From NCBI GenBank assembly GCA_036003705.1, contig DASYSE010000037.1, forward strand, positions 1 to 49,005: a DNA stretch of 49,005 nucleotides, in the 5' to 3' direction. The translations under genes were made by a program, and so were the position numbers. The DNA is from CALGFH01 sp036003705. GTDB lineage: Bacteria > Actinomycetota > CALGFH01. The notes below the pieces were generated by a model that searched no databases, was not told where the DNA came from, and saw only the letters and a program-made list of their open reading frames with translations. This document shows positions 25,115-33,882 of this stretch, one piece after another; position 1 is the first letter of the stretch, and every line of letters starts with the position of its first letter.

Positions 25115-25924
25115 ATGCCCAGTCCCCAGGCCGAGCTCGGGGTCTTCGGTGGCTCCGGCTTCTACTCCTTCCTCGACGGCGTCAAGGAGCACAAGGTCGA
25201 GACGCCCTATGGCGACCCCTCCGACAAGATCGCGATCGGCGAGGTGGAGGGGCGGAAGGTCGCCTTCCTCCCCCGCCACGGCCGGCGCCACCAGTACCCG
25301 CCGCACCAGATCAACTACCGGGCCAACCTGTGGGCGATGAAGGCGCTCGGGGTGGCCAGGGTGATCGGCCCGTGCGCGGCCGGCTCGCTCCAGGCCGAGG
25401 CCGCCCCGGGCCACTTCGTGATCTGTGACCAGGTGGTCGACCGGACATGGGGCAGGCACGACACCTTCTACGACGGCCCGGAGACCACCCACATCTCGTT
25501 CGCCGATCCCTACTGCCCCGAGCTCCGTTCCCTGGCCCTCAAGCAGGCCCAGGCCCAGGGGATCACCGCCCACGACGGCGGCACCATGGTGGTCATCCAG
25601 GGCCCTCGCTTCTCGACCCGGGCCGAGTCCAGGTGGTTCCAGGGCAACGGCTGGAAGGTCATCAACATGACCGGCTACCCGGAGGCGCTGCTGGCCCGCG
25701 AGCTCGAGCTCTGCTACGTGAACGTGTCCCTGATCACCGACTACGACGTCGGGCTGGAGGGCATGCCCGGGGTCCAGCCGGTCTCCCACTCCGAGGTCGT
25801 CCGCGTGTTCGAGCAGAACAACGCCAGGCTCAAAGACCTCCTCTTCGCCCTCCTGCCCAGCGTGCCCGACGAGCGCTCCTGCCCCTGCGCCACCGCCCTC
25901 GAGGGCGCCCGCTTCGAGGTCTGA
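25115..25924 (+). CDS. mtnP: S-methyl-5'-thioadenosine phosphorylase
   Basis: 269 residues, normal length. LGVFGGSGFYSFLDG carries the phosphate loop, LPRHGRRHQYPPHQINYRAN the conserved substrate region, and VVIQGPRFSTRAESRWF with INMTGYPEALLARELELCY the purine and ribose site. Cys and His pairs (CPCATA near the C-terminus) fit the MTAP branch rather than purine nucleoside phosphorylase. It splits methylthioadenosine into adenine and methylthioribose 1-phosphate for methionine salvage. No other salvage genes are in the window. Same strand as fmdB and uppP; probably one transcript. Confidence 0.94.
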   Translation: MPSPQAELGVFGGSGFYSFLDGVKEHKVETPYGDPSDKIAIGEVEGRKVAFLPRHGRRHQYPPHQINYRANLWAMKALGVARVIGPCAAGSLQAEAAPGHFVICDQVVDRTWGRHDTFYDGPETTHISFADPYCPELRSLALKQAQAQGITAHDGGTMVVIQGPRFSTRAESRWFQGNGWKVINMTGYPEALLARELELCYVNVSLITDYDVGLEGMPGVQPVSHSEVVRVFEQNNARLKDLLFALLPSVPDERSCPCATALEGARFEV

Positions 25925-25966
25925 CGACCAGCCCGTGACCCCGAACCGGAAAGGCCACTCGATCCT

Positions 25967-26884
25967 GTGATCCGCGCCCTTGTCCTCGGGATCGTCCAGG
26001 GGATCACCGAGTTCCTGCCGATCTCGTCGTCGGCGCACCTGTCGATCGTGCCCCGGCTGCTCGGCTACGCCACGCCCACCCTGGCCTTCGAGGTGCTGCT
26101 GCACTTCGGAACCCTGGCCGCGGTCGCCGCCTACTTCGCCAGGGACCTGTGGGCATTCGTGCTCTGCCTGGTCGCGCCCGGCCGGCTCGGGCCGGACGAG
26201 ACCCGCGCCCGCCGACGGCTGCTCGTCCTGCTGGCGCTGGCCTCGGTCCCAGCGGCGGCGGTCGGGTTCCTGCTGCAGGACTGGGCCGATCAGCAGACGG
26301 CCCGGCCGTTGCGGGCGTCGGTCTGGCTGGTGGCCACCACCGTCATCCTGATCGCGGCCGAGCTGTATGCCCGCGCCCGGACCGCCCGGACGGCTGTGAC
26401 GCATGCGGCGGTGGGGCCCTACCGGTCGGGGACCAGGGTGGAGCGGCACCACGGCCGCCGGTCCGCAACCGCCGATCACCCGGCCAGTGCCGAGGAGGAG
26501 CTGCGCCGGCTGCCGGTGGCCAAGGCGGCCGGCATCGGCCTGGCCCAGGCCCTTGCCCTGGTCCCGGGCACGAGCCGCTCTGGGGTGACGATCTCGGCCG
26601 GCCTGTTCGAGGGCGTGTCCCGGGAGGCGGCAGCCCGGTTCTCGTTCCTGCTCTCCATCCCGGCGATCCTCGGCGCCGGGATCCTCAAGCTCGACGAGCT
26701 CTCCGGCGCCACCGAGACTCCGGCCGAGCTGGTCGCGGGCACCATCGCCGCGGCGATCGCCGGCTTCCTGGCCGTCTCGTTCCTGATCCGCCTGCTCCGC
26801 ACCCGAACCCTGTGGCCGTTCATCTGGTACCGCCTGATCGCCGGCGGCCTGTTCGTCCTGCTGCTGTCCACCGTCCGGTCCTGA
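25967..26884 (+). CDS. uppP: Undecaprenyl-diphosphate phosphatase UppP (BacA)
   Basis: 305 residues, polytopic. Both catalytic boxes are present: IVQGITEFLPISSSAHLSI near the N-terminus (Glu and Ser-His) and LVPGTSRSGVTISAGLFEG in the second half. It removes a phosphate from undecaprenyl diphosphate to recycle the wall-polymer carrier. About eight membrane helices are visible. The loop of about 50 residues before the second box (ARARTARTAVTHAAVG through the Arg/His-rich RVERHHGRR) is longer than in most relatives. The GTG at 25967 follows the mtnP stop by 42 bases. Confidence 0.94.
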   Translation: MIRALVLGIVQGITEFLPISSSAHLSIVPRLLGYATPTLAFEVLLHFGTLAAVAAYFARDLWAFVLCLVAPGRLGPDETRARRRLLVLLALASVPAAAVGFLLQDWADQQTARPLRASVWLVATTVILIAAELYARARTARTAVTHAAVGPYRSGTRVERHHGRRSATADHPASAEEELRRLPVAKAAGIGLAQALALVPGTSRSGVTISAGLFEGVSREAAARFSFLLSIPAILGAGILKLDELSGATETPAELVAGTIAAAIAGFLAVSFLIRLLRTRTLWPFIWYRLIAGGLFVLLLSTVRS

Positions 26885-26890
26885 ACCCGC

Positions 26891-27050
26891 TCAGCGCTGC
26901 ACGGGACCGGAGCCGGCAGCACCGGGATGGGCCTCTTCGGCCAGTCCCTGCTCGGCGGCGAGCCGGTTGAGCAGCGTGGTCAGCTGCTCGCGCTCGGCGG
27001 CGCCTCCTCCAGGCGCTGGACCAGGAGGCCGAGGTCCCACGTGGATCGAG
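26891..27050 (-). pseudogene. Frameshifted relic resembling a MarR-type regulator C-terminus
   Basis: On the minus strand one frame reads DLGLLVQRLEEA and then stops, while another frame continues directly with AEREQLTTLLNRLAAEQGL. Joined, they give the two closing helices of a MarR-like transcription regulator (a basic helix followed by L-x-x-x-E-R-x-x-L-x-x-L-L). A single frameshift would explain the break. No DNA-binding domain remains. Assignment is by eye and weak. Confidence 0.35.
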
Positions 27051-27078
27051 GACGAAGGCGTGGCAAGCTGCCAGTGAC

Positions 27079-28203
27079 ATGGGACCACTCGAGGGAGTAC
27101 GGGTCGTCGAGCTGGCCGGGGTCGGGCCGGGGCCGTTCTGCGCCATGCTCCTGGCCGACCTGGGCGCCGAGGTGCTGGCGGTCGAGCGGCCGGCGTCCGG
27201 CCGGCCCGCCTGGCCGACGCTGTTCGCCAGGGGGCGGCGCCGCGTCGCGGTCGACCTGAAGCACCCGGAAGGAGCCGGGGTGGTCCTCGACCTGGTCGGC
27301 AGGGCCGACGCGCTGGTCGAGGGGTTCCGGCCGGGGGTGGCCGAGCGGCTCGGGATCGGCCCGGAGGCCTGCCTTGCCCGCAACCCGCGGCTGATCTACG
27401 GACGGGTCACCGGCTGGGGACGGGAAGGCCCACTGGCCCATGCCGCCGGCCACGACATCGACTACGTGGCGCTGGCCGGGGCGCTGCATCCGGTCGGGCC
27501 GGCCGGCGGCCCGCCGGTGCCGCCGCTCAACCTGGTCGGGGACTTCGGCGGGGGCGGGATGCTGCTCGCCCTCGGGGTGGTCGCGGCCGTGCTGGAGGCC
27601 GGCCGATCGGGCCGGGGGCAGGTGGTGGACGCGGCCATGGTCGACGGGGCGGCGCTGCTCACCACCCAGCTGCACGAGCTGCTGGCGGCCGGGCTCTGGA
27701 GCGACCGGCGGGGGGTCAACCTGCTCGACGGCGGGGCGCCGTTCTACTCGGTGTACGAGACGGCCGACGGGCGCCACCTGGCGGTGGGAGCGCTCGAGGC
27801 CGGGTTCTACGCCGAGCTGCTGGAGCGGGTCGGGCTCGACGATGCCGACCTGCCCGGCCAGCTCGACCGGGACGGCTGGCCGGTCCTGCGGGAACGGCTG
27901 GCCGCGCTGTTCCGGACCAGGACCCGCGACCAGTGGTGCCGGCTGCTGGAGGGGACCGACGCCTGCGTGGCACCGGTGCTCTCGCTGGCCGAGGCCCCGG
28001 CCCACCCCCACAACCAGGTCCGGAACACCTTCGTCGAGGTCGGCGGGGTCGTACAGCCGGCACCGGCCCCCCGCTTCAGCCGAACCCCCTGCGCCCGCCC
28101 CGAACCGCCGGTCGGTCCCCACAGCCCCGAACAGACCCTGGCCGCCTGGGGCCTGCCCCCGGAGGCGGTCGCCCGCCTCCGCTCCGCCGGCGCGATTCGG
28201 TAG
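27079..28203 (+). CDS. Alpha-methylacyl-CoA racemase (CaiB/BaiF family III)
   Basis: 374 residues. The family start LEGVRVVELAGVGPGPFCAM and the CoA-binding LLADLGAEVLAVERP are followed by the racemase residues at the positions known for mycobacterial MCR: H125 in AAGHDIDYVAL, D155 in NLVGDFGGGG and E240 in LAVGALE (equivalent to His126, Asp156, Glu241). This favours a 2-methylacyl-CoA racemase over a CoA transferase. Its role would be in breakdown of branched fatty acids or sterol side chains; no partner genes are adjacent. ATG start; convergent with the cyclodeaminase gene, whose stop is 14 bases away. Confidence 0.9.
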   Translation: MGPLEGVRVVELAGVGPGPFCAMLLADLGAEVLAVERPASGRPAWPTLFARGRRRVAVDLKHPEGAGVVLDLVGRADALVEGFRPGVAERLGIGPEACLARNPRLIYGRVTGWGREGPLAHAAGHDIDYVALAGALHPVGPAGGPPVPPLNLVGDFGGGGMLLALGVVAAVLEAGRSGRGQVVDAAMVDGAALLTTQLHELLAAGLWSDRRGVNLLDGGAPFYSVYETADGRHLAVGALEAGFYAELLERVGLDDADLPGQLDRDGWPVLRERLAALFRTRTRDQWCRLLEGTDACVAPVLSLAEAPAHPHNQVRNTFVEVGGVVQPAPAPRFSRTPCARPEPPVGPHSPEQTLAAWGLPPEAVARLRSAGAIR

Positions 28204-28216
28204 CGCGGCAGGCTCG

Positions 28217-29281
28217 TCACAGGCGGACGTACTCGGCCATGTTGGGATGGTCGAAGATCATCGTCTCCTGCATCGTGAGTGTCCGGCCCTTGCCTGCCTC
28301 CAGGGCCCGCCGGTACATGGCGAGGGCGATGGCGACGTCGACGAAGGCGAGCCCGACGGCGTTGAAGTAGACGCGCTCGTCGTCGGTCTCCCGGCCCGGC
28401 TTCTCGCCCGCGACGACCTCGTCGAGGTTCGCGTGGACGTCGGCGTCGTGCAGCTGGCCGTCCTTGTACATCCGGCTCAGGGTCTGCGTGCGGTGCTTGA
28501 CCGTCTCCCAGTCGTCGCAGACGATCTTCTGGCACTGCCTGGCCACCGCGTACTCGTCCTCCCAGCCGCCGACGTGGCTGTAGAAGGACCCTGGCTTCAT
28601 CCAGGCGGCCTTGAGCAGCGGAGCCTGGGCGCTGGTCGCGGTGACCAGGATGTTGGCGCTCTCCATGGCACGGGCGCCGTCGGTGCCGGCCGCCACCAGC
28701 TCCATGTCGGGGACCAGCGGTGCAAGCTCGCGCACGAACTGCTGCTCCTCCTCGACGGTCCTGGCCGAGACCCGGCATTCCACCAGCGTCGGACGCACCG
28801 TCTTCATGGCCAGCAGGTGCATCTTGGCCTGCTCGCCGCTGCCGATGAAGCCGATCACACGGGCGTCCCGGGGCGCGAAATGCTTGGCGGCGAGCGCCCC
28901 GATCGCCCCGACCCGGATGTTGGAGGCCAACGTCCCCTCGAGCACCGCGATCGGGAACCCCTTCTCGATCTCCGAGAGGATGAACAGCGCGGTGAGGTTC
29001 TGGAGGCCGAACCTCGGCACGTTGGGTGGGAAGACCGACACCCATTTCATGCCGCAGACCTTCTCGAGCAGCAGCGTCGACGGGAGGCAGTTGATCCGCT
29101 CCTGCGTCTCCTGGTCGAAGATCTGCACGATCTTCTCGGGAAACAGCACGTCGCCGTTGCGGTGTGCGAGCAGCGCCGACTCGGCGGCCTCGATCGCCAG
29201 CCGGAAGTCGAGGCAGCCCGCCTCCAGCAGGTCCTCCTGGGCGAGGTAGGTGAAGCGGATCGCGTGCCGGGTATCGCTCAT
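28217..29281 (-). CDS. Ornithine cyclodeaminase/mu-crystallin family protein
   Basis: 354 residues. Family features are SASTL-type NCLPSTLLLEKVCGMKWVSV (substrate lysine region), FPPN, then LFILSEIEKGFPIAVLEGTLASNIRVGA and the NAD(P) loop GFIGSGEQAKMHLLAM. ILVTATSAQAPLLK and KPGSFYSHVGG complete the dinucleotide domain. Relatives act as ornithine cyclodeaminase, alanine dehydrogenase, ketimine reductase or subunits of amine-oxidising enzymes; the exact reaction is not determined. The gene begins four bases after the cyclase-family gene and is the last gene of a five-gene minus-strand operon. Confidence 0.88.
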   Translation of the reverse strand: MSDTRHAIRFTYLAQEDLLEAGCLDFRLAIEAAESALLAHRNGDVLFPEKIVQIFDQETQERINCLPSTLLLEKVCGMKWVSVFPPNVPRFGLQNLTALFILSEIEKGFPIAVLEGTLASNIRVGAIGALAAKHFAPRDARVIGFIGSGEQAKMHLLAMKTVRPTLVECRVSARTVEEEQQFVRELAPLVPDMELVAAGTDGARAMESANILVTATSAQAPLLKAAWMKPGSFYSHVGGWEDEYAVARQCQKIVCDDWETVKHRTQTLSRMYKDGQLHDADVHANLDEVVAGEKPGRETDDERVYFNAVGLAFVDVAIALAMYRRALEAGKGRTLTMQETMIFDHPNMAEYVRL

Positions 29282-29285
29282 CGTG

Positions 29286-30083
29286 TCAATCCTCCAGGAA
29301 CGCGACCGCGCGGCAGAACGCGGCTTCGCCGCCGACGAACTTCCACGGGAAGCAGCCGAACTGGATGCGCTGGTCCAGTACCTGGTCGATCTGGCCGCCC
29401 AGGTTCTCGATGTGGATGATGTCGTGGGGGAACAGCAGGGTGTGCATGATCTGCAGGTCCCGCCTGGGGAACACCTGGTCCAGGGAGCGCCCGAGCGCGG
29501 CCTCGGCGTCCTCGGCCTCGTCGGGACGGATCGTGCGGATGACGGTGTTCATCGGGTGGTCGGCGCTGCCGGCATCCACCGCCAGCCAGCGCACCCCGCG
29601 GTCCAGCACCCACTCGGCGAACTCCCGGGTCGGTCCCGGATGGCGGACGAAATAGCGGGTCTCGTCGACCTGGCTGCGGTCGACCCAGTTCTCGTTGTAG
29701 AAGCGGTGGTAGCCGGTGTGGATGATCAGGATGTCGTCGCGCTCGACCCGCAGCCCGGTCTGGCGCTCCCAACGCTCGAGGTGCTCGGGGCCGTAGAGCT
29801 GGTAGTCGCCGATCCCCATCGGCTCCAGGTCGACCACGACCGCGGAGCCGACCAGCCAGGGCAGCGGCAGCTCGCCGATGGTCTTGCCGGCCGACCAGAA
29901 ATGGACCGGGCCGTCCAGGTGGGTGCCGACATGCAGGGTCGAGGTGATCTCCTGCCCGCCGACCTTGTCGAAGGCCAGCCGCTTGACCCACTTGATCGAG
30001 GGGCCGTCGTAGCTCGCGAACGCCGGCGTGTGCATGCTGAAGTCCTGGGACAGGTCCAGCACCCGCATCCGCTCGAACGCCAC
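29286..30083 (-). CDS. Cyclase-family metal-dependent amidohydrolase (kynurenine-formamidase-like)
   Basis: 265 residues. The metal site HxGTHxDxPxHF is visible as LHVGTHLDGPVHF, and the conserved ILIIHTGYHRFYNEN and RWLAVDAGSADHPMN match the cyclase (PF04199) family. Members hydrolyse N-formyl or cyclic amides such as N-formylkynurenine, isatin or related substrates, using Zn or Mn. The GTG at 30083 is preferred because GGGAG lies eight bases before it; a GTG at 30110 would add nine residues without a ribosome site. It sits 40 bases after the alpha/beta hydrolase and four before the cyclodeaminase-family gene, so the products probably act in one pathway. Confidence 0.88.
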   Translation of the reverse strand: MAFERMRVLDLSQDFSMHTPAFASYDGPSIKWVKRLAFDKVGGQEITSTLHVGTHLDGPVHFWSAGKTIGELPLPWLVGSAVVVDLEPMGIGDYQLYGPEHLERWERQTGLRVERDDILIIHTGYHRFYNENWVDRSQVDETRYFVRHPGPTREFAEWVLDRGVRWLAVDAGSADHPMNTVIRTIRPDEAEDAEAALGRSLDQVFPRRDLQIMHTLLFPHDIIHIENLGGQIDQVLDQRIQFGCFPWKFVGGEAAFCRAVAFLED

Positions 30084-30122
30084 CTCACCATCTCCCTCTC
30101 CGTCGGTCACCGTCCGACGACG

Positions 30123-30917
30123 CTATCCCACAGACCGCTCCGCGGCGAGCCATTCGTCAACGGCGGACAGCCAGCCGTCGAAGGCCTCGCGGTGGACGCT
30201 GTGACCGGCGGGCAGGACCCGGGTGGTGCCGCTCCCGAGCGCCTCGACGGCCATCTTCCGGTCCAGGCCGGCCAGGTTGGAGCCGAGCGCTTCGGTGGCC
30301 AGCAGCATGAGGATGGGGAGGTCGGCGGCGGTGAGCAGGGCGGCCAGGTCGAAGGGGACGCCGAGGCGGAGGGCGGCGGCGATCGCCGGGCCGTCGCAGT
30401 CGGCCAGGTCGGCGACCCGGCGCTCGGCCTCGCCGGGCGGCCAGCCGGGGTTGGCCGCCTCCAGGTCCCGGCGGAGCGCCTCCGGCTCGGCGGCGGCCCG
30501 GCGGACGTCGGTCTCGATGCCAACGGCCAGCCCGGCCCAGTCGATCGAGCCCGGCCCGGGCGGGTCCTCGACCACCAGCCGCCGGGCGAACCCGGGCCGC
30601 CCGCCCACCAGCTCCAGCGCCACCAGCGCCCCGAGCGAATGCCCCACCAGCAGCTCCACCGCGGTCCCGTGGGCGGTGACCGTCTCGGCGACGTCGGCGG
30701 CCAGGTCGGCGGCGGAGAGGCCGGCGAGGGTCCGGGGGCTGGAACCGTGGCCGCGGAGGTCGACCGCGAGCACCCGGAAGCCGCGGTCGGCGAGGGCGGG
30801 GCCGACCCGCCACCAGGTCCGGGAGGACGACGTCACCCCGTGGACCAGAACCGCCAGCGGCCCGGTGGGGCGGGAGGGGTCCGGACCGGTCCAGGTGCGG
30901 GTGGCGAGCAAGGTCAC
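30123..30917 (-). CDS. Alpha/beta hydrolase
   Basis: 264 residues with a full hydrolase fold: oxyanion strand LAVLVHGVTSSSRTWW, VDLRGHGSS, the nucleophile elbow LLVGHSLGALVALEL (Ser in GHSLG) and the C-terminal His in VLPAGHSVHRE. The acid residue is likely in the strand before it. No signal peptide, so cytoplasmic. The substrate is unknown; an ester, lactone or C-C bond hydrolase are all possible. It starts at GTG 30917, one base after the tldE stop, so translation is coupled to the TldD/TldE pair. Confidence 0.9.
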   Translation of the reverse strand: MTLLATRTWTGPDPSRPTGPLAVLVHGVTSSSRTWWRVGPALADRGFRVLAVDLRGHGSSPRTLAGLSAADLAADVAETVTAHGTAVELLVGHSLGALVALELVGGRPGFARRLVVEDPPGPGSIDWAGLAVGIETDVRRAAAEPEALRRDLEAANPGWPPGEAERRVADLADCDGPAIAAALRLGVPFDLAALLTAADLPILMLLATEALGSNLAGLDRKMAVEALGSGTTRVLPAGHSVHREAFDGWLSAVDEWLAAERSVG

Positions 30918-30918
30918 C

Positions 30919-32262
30919 TCAGGCGCCCGCCACCGTCATCTGGCCGATGAGGAGGCTGGAACCGCCGATCGAGCCGGTGGTGAAGCGCAGGTCGGAACCG
31001 ACCGCCTCGATGCCCTTGAGGATGTCGAGCAGCTGGGCGGCGACGGTTGCCTCCCTGACCGGCTCGGCCAGCTCGCCGTTGCGGAACCACAGGCCGCTGA
31101 CACCGACCGAGAAGTCGCCGGTGATCGGGTTGGCGCCGGAGTGGACCCCGGAGGCGTCCTGGACCAGCAGGCCCTCGCCTGCCCGAGCCAGGAGGCCGGC
31201 CTGGTCGAGCTCGCCGGGCTCCAGGAACAGGTTGTGGGCGGAGACTCCTGGCGAGCTCTTGAACGAGCCCCTGCGGGCGTTGCCGGTGGAGCTGGCGTCG
31301 CCTCTGGCGGCGGTGGCGGTGTTGTGGAGGAAGCACTCGAGCACGCCGTCGTCGATCAGCACGGTGCGCCGGGTGGGGACGCCCTCGCCGTCGAACGGGG
31401 CCGCCCCTGGCCCGGCGACCAGGCGACCGTCGTCGATCAGGCGCAGGCCGGCGGCCCCGACCTGCTCGCCGAGCCGGTCCGCGAACAGGCTGCGCCGCTT
31501 CTGCACCTCCTCGGCCGACAGCCCGGCCAGCAGCACCCCGAGCAGGCTCGGGGCGACCATCCGGTCGAGCACCACCGGCACCGTCCTGGTCGCCGGCTTG
31601 ACCGCGCCCAGCATCCGCACGGCGCGGTCGGCCGCCTCGCGCGCCACCGGTCCCGGGTCGAGGTCGTCGATGGCGCGGGCGGCGTCGACGGCGTAGCCGA
31701 CCTGGCTCTGGCCGTCCTCGGTGGCCATGGCGATGGAGAGGCACCAGGCGTGGGTGACCGCGAACGACCCCTTGACCCCGATCGAGGAGGCGATGGCGAC
31801 CTCGCCGACCACGTCGCCGTAGCGTGCCGACTCGACCTGGGTCACCTTGGGGTCGGCGGCCCTGGTGCGCGCCTCCAGGTCGAGCGCCAGGGCGACCTTC
31901 CGCTCGGGCGCGGTGTCGGCCTGGCGGACGTCGAACAGGCCGTCGAGCGCCTGGTAGGCGGCCGCCTCCGGCAGCACGTTGCCGGGGTCCTCCCCGGACA
32001 CCTCCAGGTTGGCCCTTGCCTCGGCAAGGCACTCGCGCAGTCCCTGGTCGCTCAGGTCGGCGGTGTAGGCGTAGCCGAGGCGGCCGTCGGCGACCACCCT
32101 GACCCCGACGCCGCTGGACGAGGCCGAGGTGAGCCGCTCGACCTCGCCCTGGAAGGCGCTGACCGAGGTCTCGGTGGTGAGCTCGGCGTAGGCCTCGACG
32201 CCCTCGCCGCCGGTCGCCTCGGCGGCCAGGCGCTCGACGATCGCGTCCAGCTCAACGGTCAT
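30919..32262 (-). CDS. tldE: TldE/PmbA-type subunit of the TldD/TldE protease
   Basis: 447 residues. The sequence follows the TldD/PmbA fold (VELDAIVERLAAEATGGEG, SGVGVRVVADGRLGYAYTADL, then TRRTVLIDDGVLECFLHNTATA and DASGVHSGANPITGDFSVGVSGLW) but lacks the HExxxH zinc motif of TldD. This marks the non-catalytic partner that closes the heterodimer chamber. TldD/TldE degrades unfolded peptides and matures some peptide natural products such as microcin B17. The ATG at 32262 overlaps the tldD stop by four bases. Confidence 0.93.
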   Translation of the reverse strand: MTVELDAIVERLAAEATGGEGVEAYAELTTETSVSAFQGEVERLTSASSSGVGVRVVADGRLGYAYTADLSDQGLRECLAEARANLEVSGEDPGNVLPEAAAYQALDGLFDVRQADTAPERKVALALDLEARTRAADPKVTQVESARYGDVVGEVAIASSIGVKGSFAVTHAWCLSIAMATEDGQSQVGYAVDAARAIDDLDPGPVAREAADRAVRMLGAVKPATRTVPVVLDRMVAPSLLGVLLAGLSAEEVQKRRSLFADRLGEQVGAAGLRLIDDGRLVAGPGAAPFDGEGVPTRRTVLIDDGVLECFLHNTATAARGDASSTGNARRGSFKSSPGVSAHNLFLEPGELDQAGLLARAGEGLLVQDASGVHSGANPITGDFSVGVSGLWFRNGELAEPVREATVAAQLLDILKGIEAVGSDLRFTTGSIGGSSLLIGQMTVAGA

Positions 32263-33650
32263 GCCGACCCTCCTGTGCCACCGACGGTCATCCGGGAGAT
32301 GCGCATGGTCGGGGCGCCGTTGCCGACCGGCACGCTCTGCCCCTCCTTGCCGCAGACGCCTTCCTTGACCGTGAAGTCGTTGCCGAGGGCGTCCACCGCG
32401 GCGACCACGCTGGGCCCGTCACCGACCAGGTTGGCCCCGCGGACCGGGGTGGTCACCTGGCCGTCCTCGATCAGGTAGCCCTCGACCACCCCGAACACGA
32501 ACTCGCCGGTGACCGGGTTGACCTGGCCGCCGCCGAGCGACTTGGCGTACAGCCCGCGCGGGGTCTGGCGGATGATCTCCTCGGGGTCGTCGGTGCCGGC
32601 CAGCACGTAGGTGTTGGTCATGCGCGGGATCGGCACATCGGCATAGGACTGGCGGCGGCCGTTGCCGGACGCCGGCAGGCCGAGCTGCCTGGCCCGGATC
32701 AGGTCGGTGAGGTAGTCGGTGCAGACGCCGCCCTCGAACAGGACGGTGCGCTGGGCCGGGGTGCCCTCGTCGTCGAAGGCGAACGAGCCCCAAGCGCCCT
32801 CGACGGTGGCGTCGTCGATGCCGTTGAAGCGCTCGTCCCCGATCCGCTTGCCCTGCTTACCGTGGTAGACGGAGGCCTCCTTGGCGATCAGGTCGGCCTC
32901 CATGCCGTGGCCTGAGGACTCGTGGAACAGCACCCCGCCGTTGCCGGAGGCGATCACCACCGGCATCTCGCCGGCCGGGGCGGGCTTGCTGGCCAGCATG
33001 GCGACGGCCCGCTCGGCCGCCCTGCCGGCGACCTGCTCGGGAGGGAACTCGTCGAGCAGCTCGAAGCCCATGGAGCGGCCGGGGCCGTCGAAGCCGGTCT
33101 GGACGACGCCGTCGCGGGCCGCCACGACCTGGACCACGAAGCGGGTCCGGACCCGGTCCTCCAGGGTGGAGAACCCGTCGGAGTTGGCGATCAGCACCTG
33201 CTGGCGGACGTCGCCGTAGCCGGCGCTGACCTGGGCGACGGCCGGGTCGTAGGCGCGAGCGGCGTCGTCGGCCCGCCGGACCAGCTCGGCGAGGGTGGTC
33301 CGCTGGACGCCGGCCGGGTCGACCGCGACCGGGTGGCGCACCCCCGGCTGCCGCCGGCGCAGGTCGCGGACCTCGGCGGCCGGGGGTTCGCGGAGGGCCG
33401 CGGCGGCGACCCGGGCCGCCTCCAGCAGGGCGTCGACGTCGAGCCGGTTGGTGTAGGCGTAGGCGGAGGCCGTGCCCTTCACCACCCGGACCCCGGCGCC
33501 GCGGTCGCGGCCGGTGACCAGCTCCTCGACCCGCTGGTCCTCGAGCCGGATGTTGTGGGACAGGCGGTCCTCGGCGTACACCTCGGCCCACTCCCCGCCG
33601 GTGGCCAGGGCGGCGCCCAGCACCTTGCGGACGACAGCGTCTTCGAGCAC
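32259..33650 (-). CDS. tldD: TldD metalloprotease subunit
   Basis: 463 residues with the catalytic zinc motif HESSGH in GGVLFHESSGHGMEADLIAK. Other TldD features are VRVVKGTASAYAYTNRLD, MTNTYVLAGTDDPEEII and the glycine-rich GLYAKSLGGGQVNPVTGEF. It pairs with the TldE product encoded immediately downstream. The start is GTG at 33650 with AAGGAG six bases upstream. First gene of the operon that continues with tldE, a hydrolase, a cyclase-family enzyme and a cyclodeaminase-family enzyme. Confidence 0.94.
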   Translation of the reverse strand: MLEDAVVRKVLGAALATGGEWAEVYAEDRLSHNIRLEDQRVEELVTGRDRGAGVRVVKGTASAYAYTNRLDVDALLEAARVAAAALREPPAAEVRDLRRRQPGVRHPVAVDPAGVQRTTLAELVRRADDAARAYDPAVAQVSAGYGDVRQQVLIANSDGFSTLEDRVRTRFVVQVVAARDGVVQTGFDGPGRSMGFELLDEFPPEQVAGRAAERAVAMLASKPAPAGEMPVVIASGNGGVLFHESSGHGMEADLIAKEASVYHGKQGKRIGDERFNGIDDATVEGAWGSFAFDDEGTPAQRTVLFEGGVCTDYLTDLIRARQLGLPASGNGRRQSYADVPIPRMTNTYVLAGTDDPEEIIRQTPRGLYAKSLGGGQVNPVTGEFVFGVVEGYLIEDGQVTTPVRGANLVGDGPSVVAAVDALGNDFTVKEGVCGKEGQSVPVGNGAPTMRISRMTVGGTGGSA

Positions 33651-33882
33651 GGCTCGCTCCTTCGGGATTGCGATGCGCTCCCGGCCCAGCCGGCCCGGGG
33701 AGCCCGGTCATTGTAGAGGCGGGCCGGGCGGCACCTGGTCGGCGGGCGCGGCCGGCCATCCGACGACGGCGTGGAGCGTTCGGTCCGCTCGATCCTCGTG
33801 GAGGTGGTGGCCCCGGCACCCGACAGTCCCTGCATCCCGGTGGCACCGCCAGCTGTGGCCATGGCGCGGGTGATCGCCGAAG

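Noticed and set aside
30110..30110. Upstream GTG as start of the cyclase-family gene
   Set aside because: No ribosome site precedes it, while GTG 30083 has GGGAG at good spacing and the conserved sequence begins after it.
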